From positions 1-38,150 of the forward strand of contig JAJUHJ010000016.1 of the NCBI GenBank assembly GCA_029279965.1: 38,150 bases of DNA. Direction: 5' to 3'. The notes under the pieces are model-generated. The model was given only the letters and a program-made list of their open reading frames with translations, was not told the origin of the DNA and did not search any database. The number at the start of each line of letters is the position of its first letter. The first letter of the stretch is position 1. The position numbers were made by a program, and so were the translations under genes. Positions 1-8,835 of the stretch are shown here, in pieces. Origin of the DNA: Phyllobacteriaceae bacterium. GTDB lineage: Bacteria; Pseudomonadota; Alphaproteobacteria; Rhizobiales; Rhizobiaceae.

Positions 1-507
1 GAATGGGACACGCTCGGACAAATCGATGGCCAGCGGGGCAGTCTCCCCGTCAAGCACCCGCGCACTAAAGTCGTGCCTCTCCGGCGCACGGAATGTGAGT
101 TGCAGCGAAACGCCGGGGGCGATCGGCCCAAAAGCGGCCTTGGCGTTTTCATTTGCATGGACCACCGCCCCGTCGCGATCAAAGATGTAGAGTGGGTCCT
201 GCACCGCTGCCGCAAGTTCGACCGCGGACAGTCCATTGGCGCTATTTGCGGGCGCGCTGGATCGCGCGGCGCGGGAGGTTTCGCGCTTGGAAGGCAAGAG
301 TACGGCAACCGCGACGACGAAGAGAACTGCCACCGCCGCCGCGATCCCGCGTCCGCCCATGAGCAGATCGAGCGTCAGAAGGCCGGTAGCAGAGGCCGCC
401 AATACGGCACGATGAGCGACAAGCCGATCGCCTGCCACCCCAAGCCATTGCCGAACACTACCTGTTGCCTGTGTCACACCCCACCTGCGCAGCATCGTCG
501 TTGCCAT
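1..507 (-). CDS. PhoR-like sensor histidine kinase, N-terminal part (cut by left edge)
   Basis: An open frame of 169 codons starts at the ATG ending at 507 and stays open to base 1, so only the amino-terminal part is visible. It shows a hydrophobic stretch around residues 34-50, a second strong membrane segment (GIAAAVAVLFVVAVAVLLP, about residues 53-71), and then a PAS-like region (QDPLYIFDRDGAVVHANE, then AFGPIAPG). This layout and the PAS wording resemble PhoR-type phosphate sensor kinases of Rhizobiales, which phosphorylate PhoB; that is family knowledge. The histidine phosphotransfer and ATPase domains would lie outside the window, so another PAS sensor kinase is possible. No strong ribosome site precedes the ATG; a second ATG four codons in is an alternative start. 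The gene upstream on the same strand ends 73 bases away. Confidence 0.6.
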   Translation of the reverse strand, partial: MATTMLRRWGVTQATGSVRQWLGVAGDRLVAHRAVLAASATGLLTLDLLMGGRGIAAAVAVLFVVAVAVLLPSKRETSRAARSSAPANSANGLSAVELAAAVQDPLYIFDRDGAVVHANENAKAAFGPIAPGVSLQLTFRAPERHDFSARVLDGETAPLAIDLSERVPF

Positions 508-580
508 GCTACTGCCGTGAAACAACGTGTTTGTGAAGAGTGCATAGAACGCCGACCCGCCTGCGCAACGCCCAGAATGC

Positions 581-1393
581 CTAGTTCCCGGATGTCCGGC
601 CCATATGGGTGACCGAAAGCTTTCCATCCTGCCAGACATAGCTTGCAAGGCACTCCTCCGTCGGGCCCGTGTCACCACAGTTCACTTTATCCACCCACAC
701 ATCGAGAACGGTGCCTTGCTCGCTGCCCTGCCTGAGCGATGGTGCGCCCCCCAGGATCTCCACCGGATCAGCATAATCATTGTGGGAAAGCGCCAGTAAT
801 ATCTGACAGCCCCCATTGCCGCAAAAAGCAGTCGCGGCGGCACTGCATTGCAGATTCTGGGGGTTGAGTACGAAATCCTGGACCGCATCGCCGTCGAGAT
901 CCGCTGTCATGACGAGCGGGCGGTCCGCGCCCGGCTTCATGGTACCGGCGAGCCCGACGCACATCTCGTTATAGCTTGCGGTGATTTCCTGGACAGCGGC
1001 CGGCAGCGCATCTGAGGACCATTGCGGCAGACTGTTCGTACCGGCCGTGCTCTTGATCCAATTTTCAATGCCTTGCTTCAGCGTGTCGATACGAGCCTCA
1101 TAGGCGGAACGCAGGCATTCCTCGTCGCTGCCGCACTCACTGCGTTTTTCCAGAAATGCCCTGGCTTCGTCGGCGCGTGCCGCGCTCCCACCCATCAGGA
1201 ATGGGATTTTCTCATAGGTGAACCACAAAGAGGCCATCTCCGCATCAAGTTGCGACAGAGCGGACGAATTGCACACAGCAGTCTCATCAGCCGTGCTGGC
1301 GTCTGCACAGTCGATGCTTGCCGCTTGGGCGGCAGCGGTGGTGAAGATTGCAAGAAGGGAGACGGCGATCGTTCGTGAAAATATGTGCAGCAT
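581..1393 (-). CDS. secreted protein with LprI-type (DUF1311) domain
   Basis: Predicted 270-residue exported protein. The chosen ATG at 1393 gives a clear signal peptide (MLHIFSRTIAVSLLAIF..., cleavage likely after AQA near residue 24); an upstream frame extension to 1459 would bury the signal and is not used. The mature start carries the cysteine-rich pattern of the LprI lysozyme-inhibitor-like domain: DCADASTADETAVC followed by SALSQLDAEM, a CGSDEEC motif and SAYEARIDTLKQ. The second half (residues 140-270) is not recognised; its segment MTADLDGDAVQDFVL resembles FG-GAP/calcium-loop wording found in secreted proteins. LprI-type domains are known in periplasmic proteins and some inhibit lysozyme; activity here is inference. 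It lies upstream of the PhoR-like gene on the same strand and is divergent from the GAF gene. Confidence 0.6.
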   Translation of the reverse strand: MLHIFSRTIAVSLLAIFTTAAAQAASIDCADASTADETAVCNSSALSQLDAEMASLWFTYEKIPFLMGGSAARADEARAFLEKRSECGSDEECLRSAYEARIDTLKQGIENWIKSTAGTNSLPQWSSDALPAAVQEITASYNEMCVGLAGTMKPGADRPLVMTADLDGDAVQDFVLNPQNLQCSAAATAFCGNGGCQILLALSHNDYADPVEILGGAPSLRQGSEQGTVLDVWVDKVNCGDTGPTEECLASYVWQDGKLSVTHMGRTSGN

Positions 1394-1598
1394 TATCTTA
1401 CCTGAAATTCTTGATTGGTGGAGACACGGGCAGCCCGTGCTGATGACATTCGCAAACATATACGATCCGCCTGATATTCAAAGCGCGCGTCCTCATGGAC
1501 CGCTCAACCGAAACATGGCTCACGCCATTGAAAGCCGGATCGAAATGCGCGAATGACCGGGTGACGCCCCACGAACGAATCACGGATTGGGAGGATGC

Positions 1599-2099
1599 AT
1601 GACAGAGGCCTCCGACTACATCGCCTTCACGAGAGCTCTCTCGGCCGCAGAAGGCCAGCCGCAGACCGCCTGTGAGGCGCTGTTTGACCTGACCGTGCGG
1701 ACGTTGGGCGCGAAACTGTTTACGCTCATGAGTTTCGATTTCACCACGCGCCTGGCAGAACGCTTTTATTCCAACATGCCGGACGCTTATCCAGTCTCCG
1801 GAACCAAGCCGGTTGAAGCCTCGGACTGGACGCGGCAGGTGCTCGATGAGCGACAAATATTCGTCGCCAACGACATCGAAAGCATCGCCCAGGTCTTCGG
1901 CGACCACGAATTGATCCGTTCGCTCGGCTGCGAAGCGGTGGTCAATATTCCCATCGTCATTGGCGGTGCGGTGGCTGGCACGATCAATTGCCTGCACGAG
2001 GCCGGCTTTTACACGCCGCAACGGCTGAAAACCGCCGAAGCGCTGAAATTGCCTGCCGCCGCCTGCTTCCTGCTCCGGGAGCGGAGAACATCGGTCTAG
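1599..2099 (+). CDS. GAF-domain protein
   Basis: A 166-residue cytosolic protein consisting essentially of one GAF domain, the small-molecule binding fold found in cyclic-nucleotide and signalling proteins. The middle reads like a classical GAF core: FTLMSFDFTTRLAERFYS, then DWTRQVLDERQIFVAND, then GCEAVVNIPIVIGGAVAG followed by TINCLHEAGFY. The ATG at 1599 is preceded by GGAGG at about 1590-1594; a TTG twelve bases upstream overlaps that site and is rejected. No output domain is attached, so the ligand and partner cannot be told from sequence. Stand-alone GAF proteins of this size are common in Rhizobiales. The 200-base gap to the divergent LprI gene probably holds both promoters. Confidence 0.6.
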   Translation: MTEASDYIAFTRALSAAEGQPQTACEALFDLTVRTLGAKLFTLMSFDFTTRLAERFYSNMPDAYPVSGTKPVEASDWTRQVLDERQIFVANDIESIAQVFGDHELIRSLGCEAVVNIPIVIGGAVAGTINCLHEAGFYTPQRLKTAEALKLPAAACFLLRERRTSV

Positions 2100-2601
2100 A
2101 AACACCGACGCGTGATATCGGTCAGGCTCTTGGCGCTCCCAGACGCATCTCGGCCATGAGTGTGCGCAGCCTTTGCCCGAGCGAAAGACGGTTGTTTAGG
2201 CCCCGGCGACATTGTTTAAGACAATCTCAGATCGAGCCTTGTTTGCGAGCGCCTCAATTTTCGCCGATCACCCCACTGAATCGCCGCGCGAGGTACGCTG
2301 CCGGCCGAAATACCTGCCACGTCATCCCCGAAATTCCGGGATGCGTGCGGCAGACTCATAGAACAGCTATTTACGTATAACCTGCTTACAGGAATATCTC
2401 CCGACATTGTAAACGGTTCCCAGTAACAGACGGGTGCCCAGACAATGGCCTACCGGAACCTTTCACGGACACCTGTCGCGGCGAACTGCGACAGTTCCAG
2501 GAAGCAGGCAGGAGCGGTTGAATCTCACCGCCCGGTTCGGCGGTTGGCAGCGGTTAAAATTCTTCACCACGAAACCGGGGCATTCTCATAGGACTTTCAC
2601 G
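2100..2601. other. intergenic stretch without a supported gene
   Basis: About 500 bases between the GAF gene and the TolC-like gene. Short open frames on both strands show no family-like wording. The frame of the downstream TolC-like gene stays open back to a GTG at 2434, but the residues before 2602 (rich in R, T, G) look non-coding. The stretch probably contains the promoter of the type I secretion operon; I cannot point to a convincing promoter. Confidence 0.4.
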
Positions 2602-4017
2602 TTGATCTTTCTTTCGAGCGATCGCCGTCAATGGAAACGCCTGCTGTCGGTCAGCCGACTCGTGCTCGCGAGTCTCGTCCTGCATGGCTGCAATGCAGCA
2701 ATCGACCAGCCCCTCGACATGGCCGGCGCGGCGCCGGCGAAGTCATCCGACGCTACACATCCGGCAGCCCCCAACACATCCGGTCCGAAAACAGAGACTG
2801 CACGCATACGCAGCGGCACCGGTTTTTCCACCGCCGGCACCCATTCCCGAACGGCCATTGATATCCACACCACAGTTGCGGCCGCGCTGCGGCACAGCCC
2901 GAAGGTCCGCCGTGCGCAGGCAGACCTTTCGGGTACCAATGTCGACGTGAAGATCGCATATGCGGGATTTCACCCCGAATTCCAGAGCGAGGCCGGCGTG
3001 GGCACCGATCAAGCCTACGATTATGAGCTTTCGCTCGCCCAACCCATTTACGACTGGGGCCGCACGGGTGCTGATATAGGCCGGGCAAAGGCGCAGGAAC
3101 GGGCCGCAGAGGCCAACCTTCTGGAAGCAGCCGAACTGGCCGCTCTAGAGGCTGTCGAAGCCCACATCGCCGTACAACGCAGCCGCCGTCTCGTTGATGC
3201 CGCTCACGAGAATCTGGATGCCCATCGGCGCTTCACCCGCCTTGCCAACGACCGTGCAAGCGGCGGTGTGGGTGACGCGACGGAGGTTGAGCTTGCTGGC
3301 GTGCATGAGGGCGAGGCCCATTCCTCCCTTGCCGACGCACGCGGAGCGCTGCGCAACGCGCTTAGTGTCTATTACACGCGGGTTGGCCTGGAGCCGAAAG
3401 CATTGGCGGAAATCCCCGAACTGCCGCTTGATCTACTCAAGCAAGGCAATGTGGCAGCGGCGACGCTGAATGCCCCGGCAGTAGTCGCCGCACGCGCGCG
3501 TCAGGAGGCTGCCCGCAACGCCGCAAGCATGGAGCGCGCCGGCCTGCTGCCGAAGCTGAGCGCGGAAGCCTACATACGCGGCCGCGACATCGATGACCCG
3601 GCGACCGGAGTTGGGCTTCGCGTTACGGGTCCCACGGTAAAGGGCCTCCGGAACTTTAATCGGGTCGAGGCCGCGGAGCTGGAAGCCGCAAGCGCCAAGT
3701 GGGCCGCCGAGGCTGCCCGCCGCGAGGCGACCATCAGGGTGGACGAATTGGTTGACCGGGAACCGACACTGCGCAGCCGCATCAGAATCCTTAGGGAACA
3801 ACTCGAAAACGCCCGCAGCCTGCGCGACCTTTATGAGGACCAGTTCAAGATCGGCACACGGTCCGTCGCAGATCTCGTTAACGTTCAAGCAGATGTCTTC
3901 CGAATCGAGAACGGTCTCATCAATGCGCGCTACGACATTGTGAGCCTCCAGTATTCCGCCGCTGCCGCACTCGGCCACCTGATGAGTTCGCTTCAGGTCA
4001 ATCTGGAGGGACGCTGA
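2602..4017 (+). CDS. TolC-family outer membrane protein of a type I secretion system
   Basis: A TolC-like outer membrane channel, about 471 residues from the proposed TTG at 2602 (AGGA at 2590-2593, then a basic region RRQWKR and a hydrophobic run ending LVLHGC). The LHGC motif may be a lipobox, which would make it a lipoprotein like many OprM-type members. The body shows two repeated outer-membrane-efflux halves with long alanine- and glutamate-rich helices: HTTVAAALRHSPKVRRAQ and AQPIYDWGRTGADIG in the first, LNAPAVVAARARQEAARN and RDLYEDQFKIGTRSVADL in the second. The latter is a hallmark of the family (YxxQFxxGxRSxxDLL). An open frame continues back to a GTG at 2434, so the start is uncertain. 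It is followed after one base by the ABC exporter gene, indicating one operon. Confidence 0.8.
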   Translation: MIFLSSDRRQWKRLLSVSRLVLASLVLHGCNAAIDQPLDMAGAAPAKSSDATHPAAPNTSGPKTETARIRSGTGFSTAGTHSRTAIDIHTTVAAALRHSPKVRRAQADLSGTNVDVKIAYAGFHPEFQSEAGVGTDQAYDYELSLAQPIYDWGRTGADIGRAKAQERAAEANLLEAAELAALEAVEAHIAVQRSRRLVDAAHENLDAHRRFTRLANDRASGGVGDATEVELAGVHEGEAHSSLADARGALRNALSVYYTRVGLEPKALAEIPELPLDLLKQGNVAAATLNAPAVVAARARQEAARNAASMERAGLLPKLSAEAYIRGRDIDDPATGVGLRVTGPTVKGLRNFNRVEAAELEAASAKWAAEAARREATIRVDELVDREPTLRSRIRILREQLENARSLRDLYEDQFKIGTRSVADLVNVQADVFRIENGLINARYDIVSLQYSAAAALGHLMSSLQVNLEGR

Positions 4018-4018
4018 C

Positions 4019-6229
4019 ATGAGGGTCGCTTCCAACACGATGAGCCAGCGGTCTCTCCCCACCCCCGGCGCACCACAGGATGATCTGCTGGAGGGGCTCC
4101 TGTTGCTGTGCCAGCTCTACGACAGACCTTCGAGCCCCGGAGCGCTGACAGCCGGTCTGCCTCTGGTGGATGGCTGTCTGACCCCGGCGCTTCTGCGTCG
4201 CGCCGCCGCGCGCGCCGATCTCGATGTTCGGGTCAAGCAACGAAAGAAGCTTGGAACCATCGCCTCCGACCTGCTGCCCGTCCTTCTCATCCAGGAGGAC
4301 GGCGGCACATGCATTCTAAGCAAGGTTGAAAACGGGCGGTGCACCATCATCCGGCCGGAAATGGACTCGCGGCAGGAAGTGACGCCGCTCGAAAGGCTGG
4401 AGGCGAGCCATTCCGGATTCGTCGTGTTCGCCGCACCGGTTGTCCGCGCGGATGGTCGCGCAGACGGTTTCGCCCCTGCGGGAAAGCGTCACTGGTTCTG
4501 GAGCGAGGTGTGGCGATACAGATGGAACTACGCGGAAATCGCTGTTGCGGCTGCCGTTGCCAACATGCTTGCGATTACAACGTCGCTCTATTCCATGCAG
4601 ATTTACGACCGCGTGGTCCCCAATCTGGCGTTCGCCACTCTGTGGGTGCTCACATTGGGGGTCGCGCTGGCCATCATCATAGAAGCCACGATGCGCGTCG
4701 TGCGCAGTCATCTCCTGGACATCGTCGGTCGCAGGCTGGATGTCGCGATCTCCTCGCGCATTTTCGAACAGGCATTGGGGCTTCGCCTTAACGCGCGTCC
4801 AAGCTCGACCGGCTCCTTTACCAATCAGGTGCGCGAATTCGACGCCGTGCGGGAGTTTTTCACCTCCACCACGATCAGTGCTCTTAGCGACCTGCCCTTC
4901 GTCTTTCTCTTTATCGGGGTTGTCGCCATGATCGGCGGGCCCGTGGCCTGGGTGCTGGTTGCCGCCGTTCCCTGCATCGTCATTCCCGGCCTGCTGGCGC
5001 AATGGCCGCTTTCCAGGATGTCACGCCAGCATCTCAAAGAAGGCTCCATTCGCAACGGACTGCTGATTGAAGCAATGTCGGGGGCGGAAACCGTCAAATC
5101 CCTGCAGGGCGAAGGCCGCTTCCAGCGTCTGTGGGAGGAGTATACGAAGGTGCTTGCCGGCAATGGGGCGCGCATGCGTGCCCTGACCAGCACGCTCACA
5201 TTTTCCGCCACGGCTGCTCAGCAGGGGAGCTACATATTGGTGCTGGTGGTTGGCGTCTTTCAGATCGCCGCCGGAGAGTTGACGAGCGGCGGTCTGCTTG
5301 CCTGCGCCATCCTTTCCTCACGCACCATTGCCCCTTTGACGCAACTCGCCGGCATCTTTTCACGCTGGCAGCAAATGCGCGCCGCAATGGCCGGGGCGGA
5401 GACAATCATGACCGCTCCCGTCGACAGGCCGCGGGATCGCAAGCTGGTGCATCGTCCGCAACTGCGCGGCGCATATCATCTGGAGGACGTCACCTTCCGC
5501 TATGACGACTACAGCGACGCGGCCCTGCAGATATCGGGCATTGACCTTGAGCCGGGCACGGCCACCGCGCTTCTTGGCACCAACGGCTCGGGCAAATCCA
5601 CACTGCTGAAAATGCTTTCCGGCCTGTACCAGCCCACGCAAGGACAATTCCTGCTCGACGGCATCGATATCCGCCAGTTGGACCCCGCCGACATACGAAG
5701 GTCTGTCGCCTATCTGCCGCAGGATACACGCCTCTTCTATGGAACATTGCGGGATAATCTGACACTCGGCCTGCCGGCAAAAGAGGACGAGGAACTGCTC
5801 GAGGCGCTGGCCTTCGTCGGTGCCGAGAGCCTTGTCAAAGATCACCCCCACGGGCTGGACCGGCAGATCGGCGAGGGTGGCACGGGTGTTTCGGGCGGAC
5901 AGCGCCAATCGATCGGCCTTGCCCGCATCTGGCTGCGCGATCCGCGGGTGGTGCTTCTGGACGAGCCCACGGCCGCGATGGATCACACCCTTGAAATGCG
6001 GGTGATCAGAAGGATGCAGGCATGGCTCCCCGGCCGCACGCTGGTGGTGGCGACGCACCGACAGCCGGTTCTTTCCCTCGTTGAACGGGCCATCGTCGTC
6101 AAGGGCGGCCGGCTGGTCGCCGACGGGCCGGTGGAAGGGGTGCTGGCGGCTCTTTCCTCCAACCGCACCTCGCCGGATAAAGATGGTTCGCGAAACGCCG
6201 GGGCATCGACGGAGCACGCCGATGGCTGA
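4019..6229 (+). CDS. type I secretion ABC transporter (LssB/LapB type permease-ATPase)
   Basis: A 736-residue inner-membrane exporter. Residues about 15-140 form a C39-peptidase-like domain without the catalytic Cys-His pair (LLEGLLLLCQLYDRPSSP..., RADLDVRVKQRKKLGTI), as in exporters of RTX proteins and large adhesins that recognise rather than cut their cargo. Residues about 165-450 form the ABC membrane domain (EIAVAAAVANMLAITTSL, IYDRVVPNLAFATLW). The nucleotide-binding domain has Walker A (LLGTNGSGKSTLL, about residue 520), the signature GTGVSGGQRQSIGLAR and Walker B (RVVLLDEPTAAMD, about residue 645), and an H-loop VVATHR. GGAGGG at 4006-4011 supports the ATG at 4019. The gene overlaps the HlyD-like gene by 8 bases. 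The LssB/LapB family commonly exports giant adhesins; none is visible here. Confidence 0.88.
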   Translation: MRVASNTMSQRSLPTPGAPQDDLLEGLLLLCQLYDRPSSPGALTAGLPLVDGCLTPALLRRAAARADLDVRVKQRKKLGTIASDLLPVLLIQEDGGTCILSKVENGRCTIIRPEMDSRQEVTPLERLEASHSGFVVFAAPVVRADGRADGFAPAGKRHWFWSEVWRYRWNYAEIAVAAAVANMLAITTSLYSMQIYDRVVPNLAFATLWVLTLGVALAIIIEATMRVVRSHLLDIVGRRLDVAISSRIFEQALGLRLNARPSSTGSFTNQVREFDAVREFFTSTTISALSDLPFVFLFIGVVAMIGGPVAWVLVAAVPCIVIPGLLAQWPLSRMSRQHLKEGSIRNGLLIEAMSGAETVKSLQGEGRFQRLWEEYTKVLAGNGARMRALTSTLTFSATAAQQGSYILVLVVGVFQIAAGELTSGGLLACAILSSRTIAPLTQLAGIFSRWQQMRAAMAGAETIMTAPVDRPRDRKLVHRPQLRGAYHLEDVTFRYDDYSDAALQISGIDLEPGTATALLGTNGSGKSTLLKMLSGLYQPTQGQFLLDGIDIRQLDPADIRRSVAYLPQDTRLFYGTLRDNLTLGLPAKEDEELLEALAFVGAESLVKDHPHGLDRQIGEGGTGVSGGQRQSIGLARIWLRDPRVVLLDEPTAAMDHTLEMRVIRRMQAWLPGRTLVVATHRQPVLSLVERAIVVKGGRLVADGPVEGVLAALSSNRTSPDKDGSRNAGASTEHADG

Positions 6230-7433
6230 CCTTTCGCAAAGCCTCGACGAGGGAGGCGTTGGGGACGACCGGCCGGTCATCTCCGGTATTCCAGCGCCTC
6301 GAATTCAGCGTCCCGCTCTATGGCTGACCATACTCACCGTCGCCGTTTTCTTCACGTGGGCCGCTAACGCGCCGCTGGAGGAAGTCACACGCGGGATGGG
6401 GAAGGTGATCCCCTTCAGCAGAGGCCAGATCATCCAGAGTCTGGAAGGTGGCATCGTCACCAACATCCTCGTGCGGGCGGGCGAGGAAGTCGCCGCCGGC
6501 CAGGTTCTCGCCGAACTCGACGACACGCGCGTACGCTCCGAATATCAGGATCTGAAAGGGCGCGTGCTCGCGCTGAGGGCCGCGCTTGCCCGTCTGCAAG
6601 CCGAAATGGCGGGGGCTACTCAAATCCGCTTCGATGCGGACGTTGCGGAGCATGACGACGTGGTGAATGCGGAACGGCACCTTTTCGAAGCCCGCCGCCG
6701 CCGACTGGACGAATCGGTCGCCTCCCTGAGGGAGCGGATGCAACTGGCTGAGGAACAGCTAAACCTGATACGCCCAATGGTTGCCCGTGGCGCCGCCAGC
6801 GCCGTGGAGGAGATTCAGCTTCAGCGTACGGTTTCGGATCTGCACGGCGAACTGACGGATGTGGAGAACACCTATTACCAGGAGGTCAACGAGGCATTCG
6901 CAACCAAGCGCACCGAACTTGCCAGCCTGCAACAGCAGCTTACCGAAAAACGCGATGCACTTGAACGGACCGTTCTGCGCTCCCCGGTTCGGGGTATTGT
7001 CAAGGATCTGGAGGTGACCACACGCGGCGGCGTTATCGGGCCCGGGGAGACGATCATGGAAATCGTTCCGCTCGACGACAAACTCTATGTGGAAGCGGAG
7101 ATCCGCCCGCAGGACGTGGCCTTTTTGCACACCGGGCAACCCGCAACAGTAAAGATCACCGCCTATGATTATACGATTTACGGCGCGCTGGACGGCGAGT
7201 TGGTCTTTATCAGTGCGGACACGATCAATGACGAGACGGTGCGCGCCGACGAGCAGCCTTATTACCGCGTCCGCGTGCTCACCAACGAAGCGGCGCTCGA
7301 AGGTCCGGAGGGTCCACTGCCGATCAAGCCGGGCATGATCGCCGACGTTAATATTCAAACCGGCACCAAGACCGTGTTGGAATACCTGCTGAAACCCATC
7401 ATCAAGGGCCAGGAAGCAATGCGCGTGCGGTAA
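6222..7433 (+). CDS. HlyD-family periplasmic adaptor of the type I secretion system
   Basis: A 403-residue membrane fusion protein bridging the inner-membrane ABC exporter and the TolC-like channel. It begins with a short cytosolic segment and one membrane span (PALWLTILTVAVFFTWAA, about residues 28-45). It continues with the characteristic HlyD wording GMGKVIPFSRGQIIQSLEGG and the biotinyl-lipoyl-like half motif AGEEVAAGQVLAELDD. A coiled-coil hairpin spans about residues 110-250, and the second half of the lipoyl domain follows (LRSPVRGIVKDLEV, GPGETIMEIVPLDD). The C-terminal beta domain ends with GPLPIKPGMIADVNIQTG, typical of the family. The ATG at 6222 lies inside the last codons of the exporter gene, so translation is probably coupled. 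The open frame extends upstream to 6081 but that part is the shifted exporter sequence. Confidence 0.88.
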   Translation: MADLSQSLDEGGVGDDRPVISGIPAPRIQRPALWLTILTVAVFFTWAANAPLEEVTRGMGKVIPFSRGQIIQSLEGGIVTNILVRAGEEVAAGQVLAELDDTRVRSEYQDLKGRVLALRAALARLQAEMAGATQIRFDADVAEHDDVVNAERHLFEARRRRLDESVASLRERMQLAEEQLNLIRPMVARGAASAVEEIQLQRTVSDLHGELTDVENTYYQEVNEAFATKRTELASLQQQLTEKRDALERTVLRSPVRGIVKDLEVTTRGGVIGPGETIMEIVPLDDKLYVEAEIRPQDVAFLHTGQPATVKITAYDYTIYGALDGELVFISADTINDETVRADEQPYYRVRVLTNEAALEGPEGPLPIKPGMIADVNIQTGTKTVLEYLLKPIIKGQEAMRVR

Positions 7434-7447
7434 CACGGCGTTTTTCT

Positions 7448-7468
7448 CGAAAACCAATTCCGGTTTCG
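7448..7468. repeat. short imperfect palindrome (CCGGTTT type) after the hlyD-like gene
   Basis: Fifteen bases after the HlyD-like stop, CGAAAACC and GGTTTCG pair around AATTCC with one bulged A. The core AAACCAATTCCGGTTT resembles the palindrome at 32502-32519 (AAAACCGATTCCGGTTTT), so it may be a remnant of the same dispersed repeat. No T-run follows, so it is not a classical intrinsic terminator. Confidence 0.35.
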
Positions 7469-7710
7469 GGCCATAGCTCTGCTCAGCTCCGCGGCCGAAG
7501 CTGCGACCGCTATTTTGATGCTCGGAGTGCGTGCGTGGCCCGCAGCGCTGCTGGCAGCGTGTGGCGCAAAATACGGTGTTAACCACTCCAACATCGCACG
7601 GGACCCAATGTGTTGCGGAGCTTTGTCGCCAAAACAACACCCAGCACGATTTTGCCCGCCTGAGCGCAACCACGCCCAGCATCCAAATCTTTGATTCATC
7701 GGAGAAAAAA

Positions 7711-7786
<76 letters not shown>

Positions 7787-7852
7787 ATGCCTTTCGGCAG
7801 AGTGTGCTGCCTCTCCTGCCGAGAACAAGTATCTCGCAAGCGAAGCGCGTGG

Positions 7853-7880
7853 GTTATAGCATGAGAATTCCGTCTGTCCA
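7853..7880 (-). promoter_or_regulatory. probable sigma-70-type promoter of tRNA-Phe
   Basis: On the minus strand TGGACA (7880-7875) and TATAAC (7858-7853) are separated by 16 bases, close to the TTGACA/TATAAT consensus. The predicted transcription start near 7846 would give a leader of about 60 bases before the tRNA. Confidence 0.45.
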
Positions 7881-8022
7881 GCGTCCCATGCCGGCAAATC
7901 CGACAGTTTTTCAAAACGCCATCGCGACCCCGCATCGGGTCTGAATACGATGCTGACGCGCAAGGCGTTCCCGAAGAACTCCAGGAGAGAGCCCAACGCT
8001 CGTGACCGGCCGAGCGGGCTTT

Positions 8023-8835
8023 CTACCGATGCGAAAACAGGATTTCGCCCTTTCCCAACACCGCATTGTCGCCGCAATATCGGCCGGTGGCGCCGCTGAG
8101 GAGCGGCCGGTCGAGAATGCTCTCCGCAATCAGGTATCGATCAACCAGGGAGGCGAACACGCTATCCCAGCTGCCGCTTTCAACGAAGCTCGGCGACAGT
8201 TCCTCAGGCGGGCGGTCCAGGAGAATAGAGCCGCGCCGCATCAGATATCCCGGCAGATGGCCAACGCCGCCGGCAATCGCCAGCGTGCCGGCGATCATGC
8301 GGCTGCCGGCATAGTCACCGCAGCCACCGAGAACGGTAATGAGCCCGCGCCGCATGCGATCGCCGATGCGATCGCCAGCGCGTCCGCGCACAATGAGCAC
8401 ACCGCCGTTCATGCCTCTCATTTCGCCAGCCAGCGGACCGCCGGCAAAATCGCCCGCATCACCAAGAATGTCGATGCGCCCGCCGGTCATGCCGGAGCCG
8501 GCATGGGGGCCGGCATGCCCCCCGATAAAAAGCGATCCGCCCGCCATTCGCCGGCCAGCTTGAGCGCCCGCGTCGCCTTCCACACGGACGGTACCTTCCG
8601 ACATATCCGTACCCACACCATCGAAACGCTCGCTGCCGCCCTCAAAGACGATGTCCTCGGCGTTATCGCCGGAGACACGGAAAAGATCCCCTACGCTCAA
8701 GCTCCGCTTTGAAAGGCCGAGCCGTGTTCTCTCGATCTCCTCACGCGCCATACCATTGAGCTTTCGCGGGGTGAGCGGCGATAGATCCAGCCGTTCAGGC
8801 GGTTCCACCCGAAGCGTAAAGGTGAGGCGCGTCAC
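8023..8835 (-). CDS. fhcC: formyltransferase/hydrolase complex subunit C (FhcC)
   Basis: FhcC, 270 residues, is homologous to formylmethanofuran dehydrogenase subunit C (FwdC/FmdC). In methylotrophic bacteria the Fhc complex transfers the formyl group from formyl-H4MPT to a methanofuran-like cofactor and hydrolyses it to formate, the last step of the H4MPT pathway in the cytosol. The sequence is dominated by glycine-rich right-handed helix repeats of the GXXG type (GGSLFIGGHAGPHAGSGM, GGRIDILGDAGDFAG, GGVLIVRGRAGDRIG, RGLITVLGGCGDYAG), the hallmark of this subunit and of glutamate synthase alpha C-termini. The start is GTG at 8835, overlapping the fhcD stop by four bases. It is the last gene of the fhcB-A-D-C operon; about 190 bases without a gene follow before the tRNA region. 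Confidence 0.95.
   Translation of the reverse strand: MTRLTFTLRVEPPERLDLSPLTPRKLNGMAREEIERTRLGLSKRSLSVGDLFRVSGDNAEDIVFEGGSERFDGVGTDMSEGTVRVEGDAGAQAGRRMAGGSLFIGGHAGPHAGSGMTGGRIDILGDAGDFAGGPLAGEMRGMNGGVLIVRGRAGDRIGDRMRRGLITVLGGCGDYAGSRMIAGTLAIAGGVGHLPGYLMRRGSILLDRPPEELSPSFVESGSWDSVFASLVDRYLIAESILDRPLLSGATGRYCGDNAVLGKGEILFSHR

Noticed and set aside
73-612. Plus-strand open frame of 179 codons at the left edge
   Set aside because: The minus strand there encodes a PhoR-like protein with membrane spans and PAS wording; the plus frame has none.
1398-2105. Minus-strand open frame of about 235 codons opposite the GAF gene
   Set aside because: No domain wording, and the plus-strand GAF protein has a good ribosome site and family motifs.
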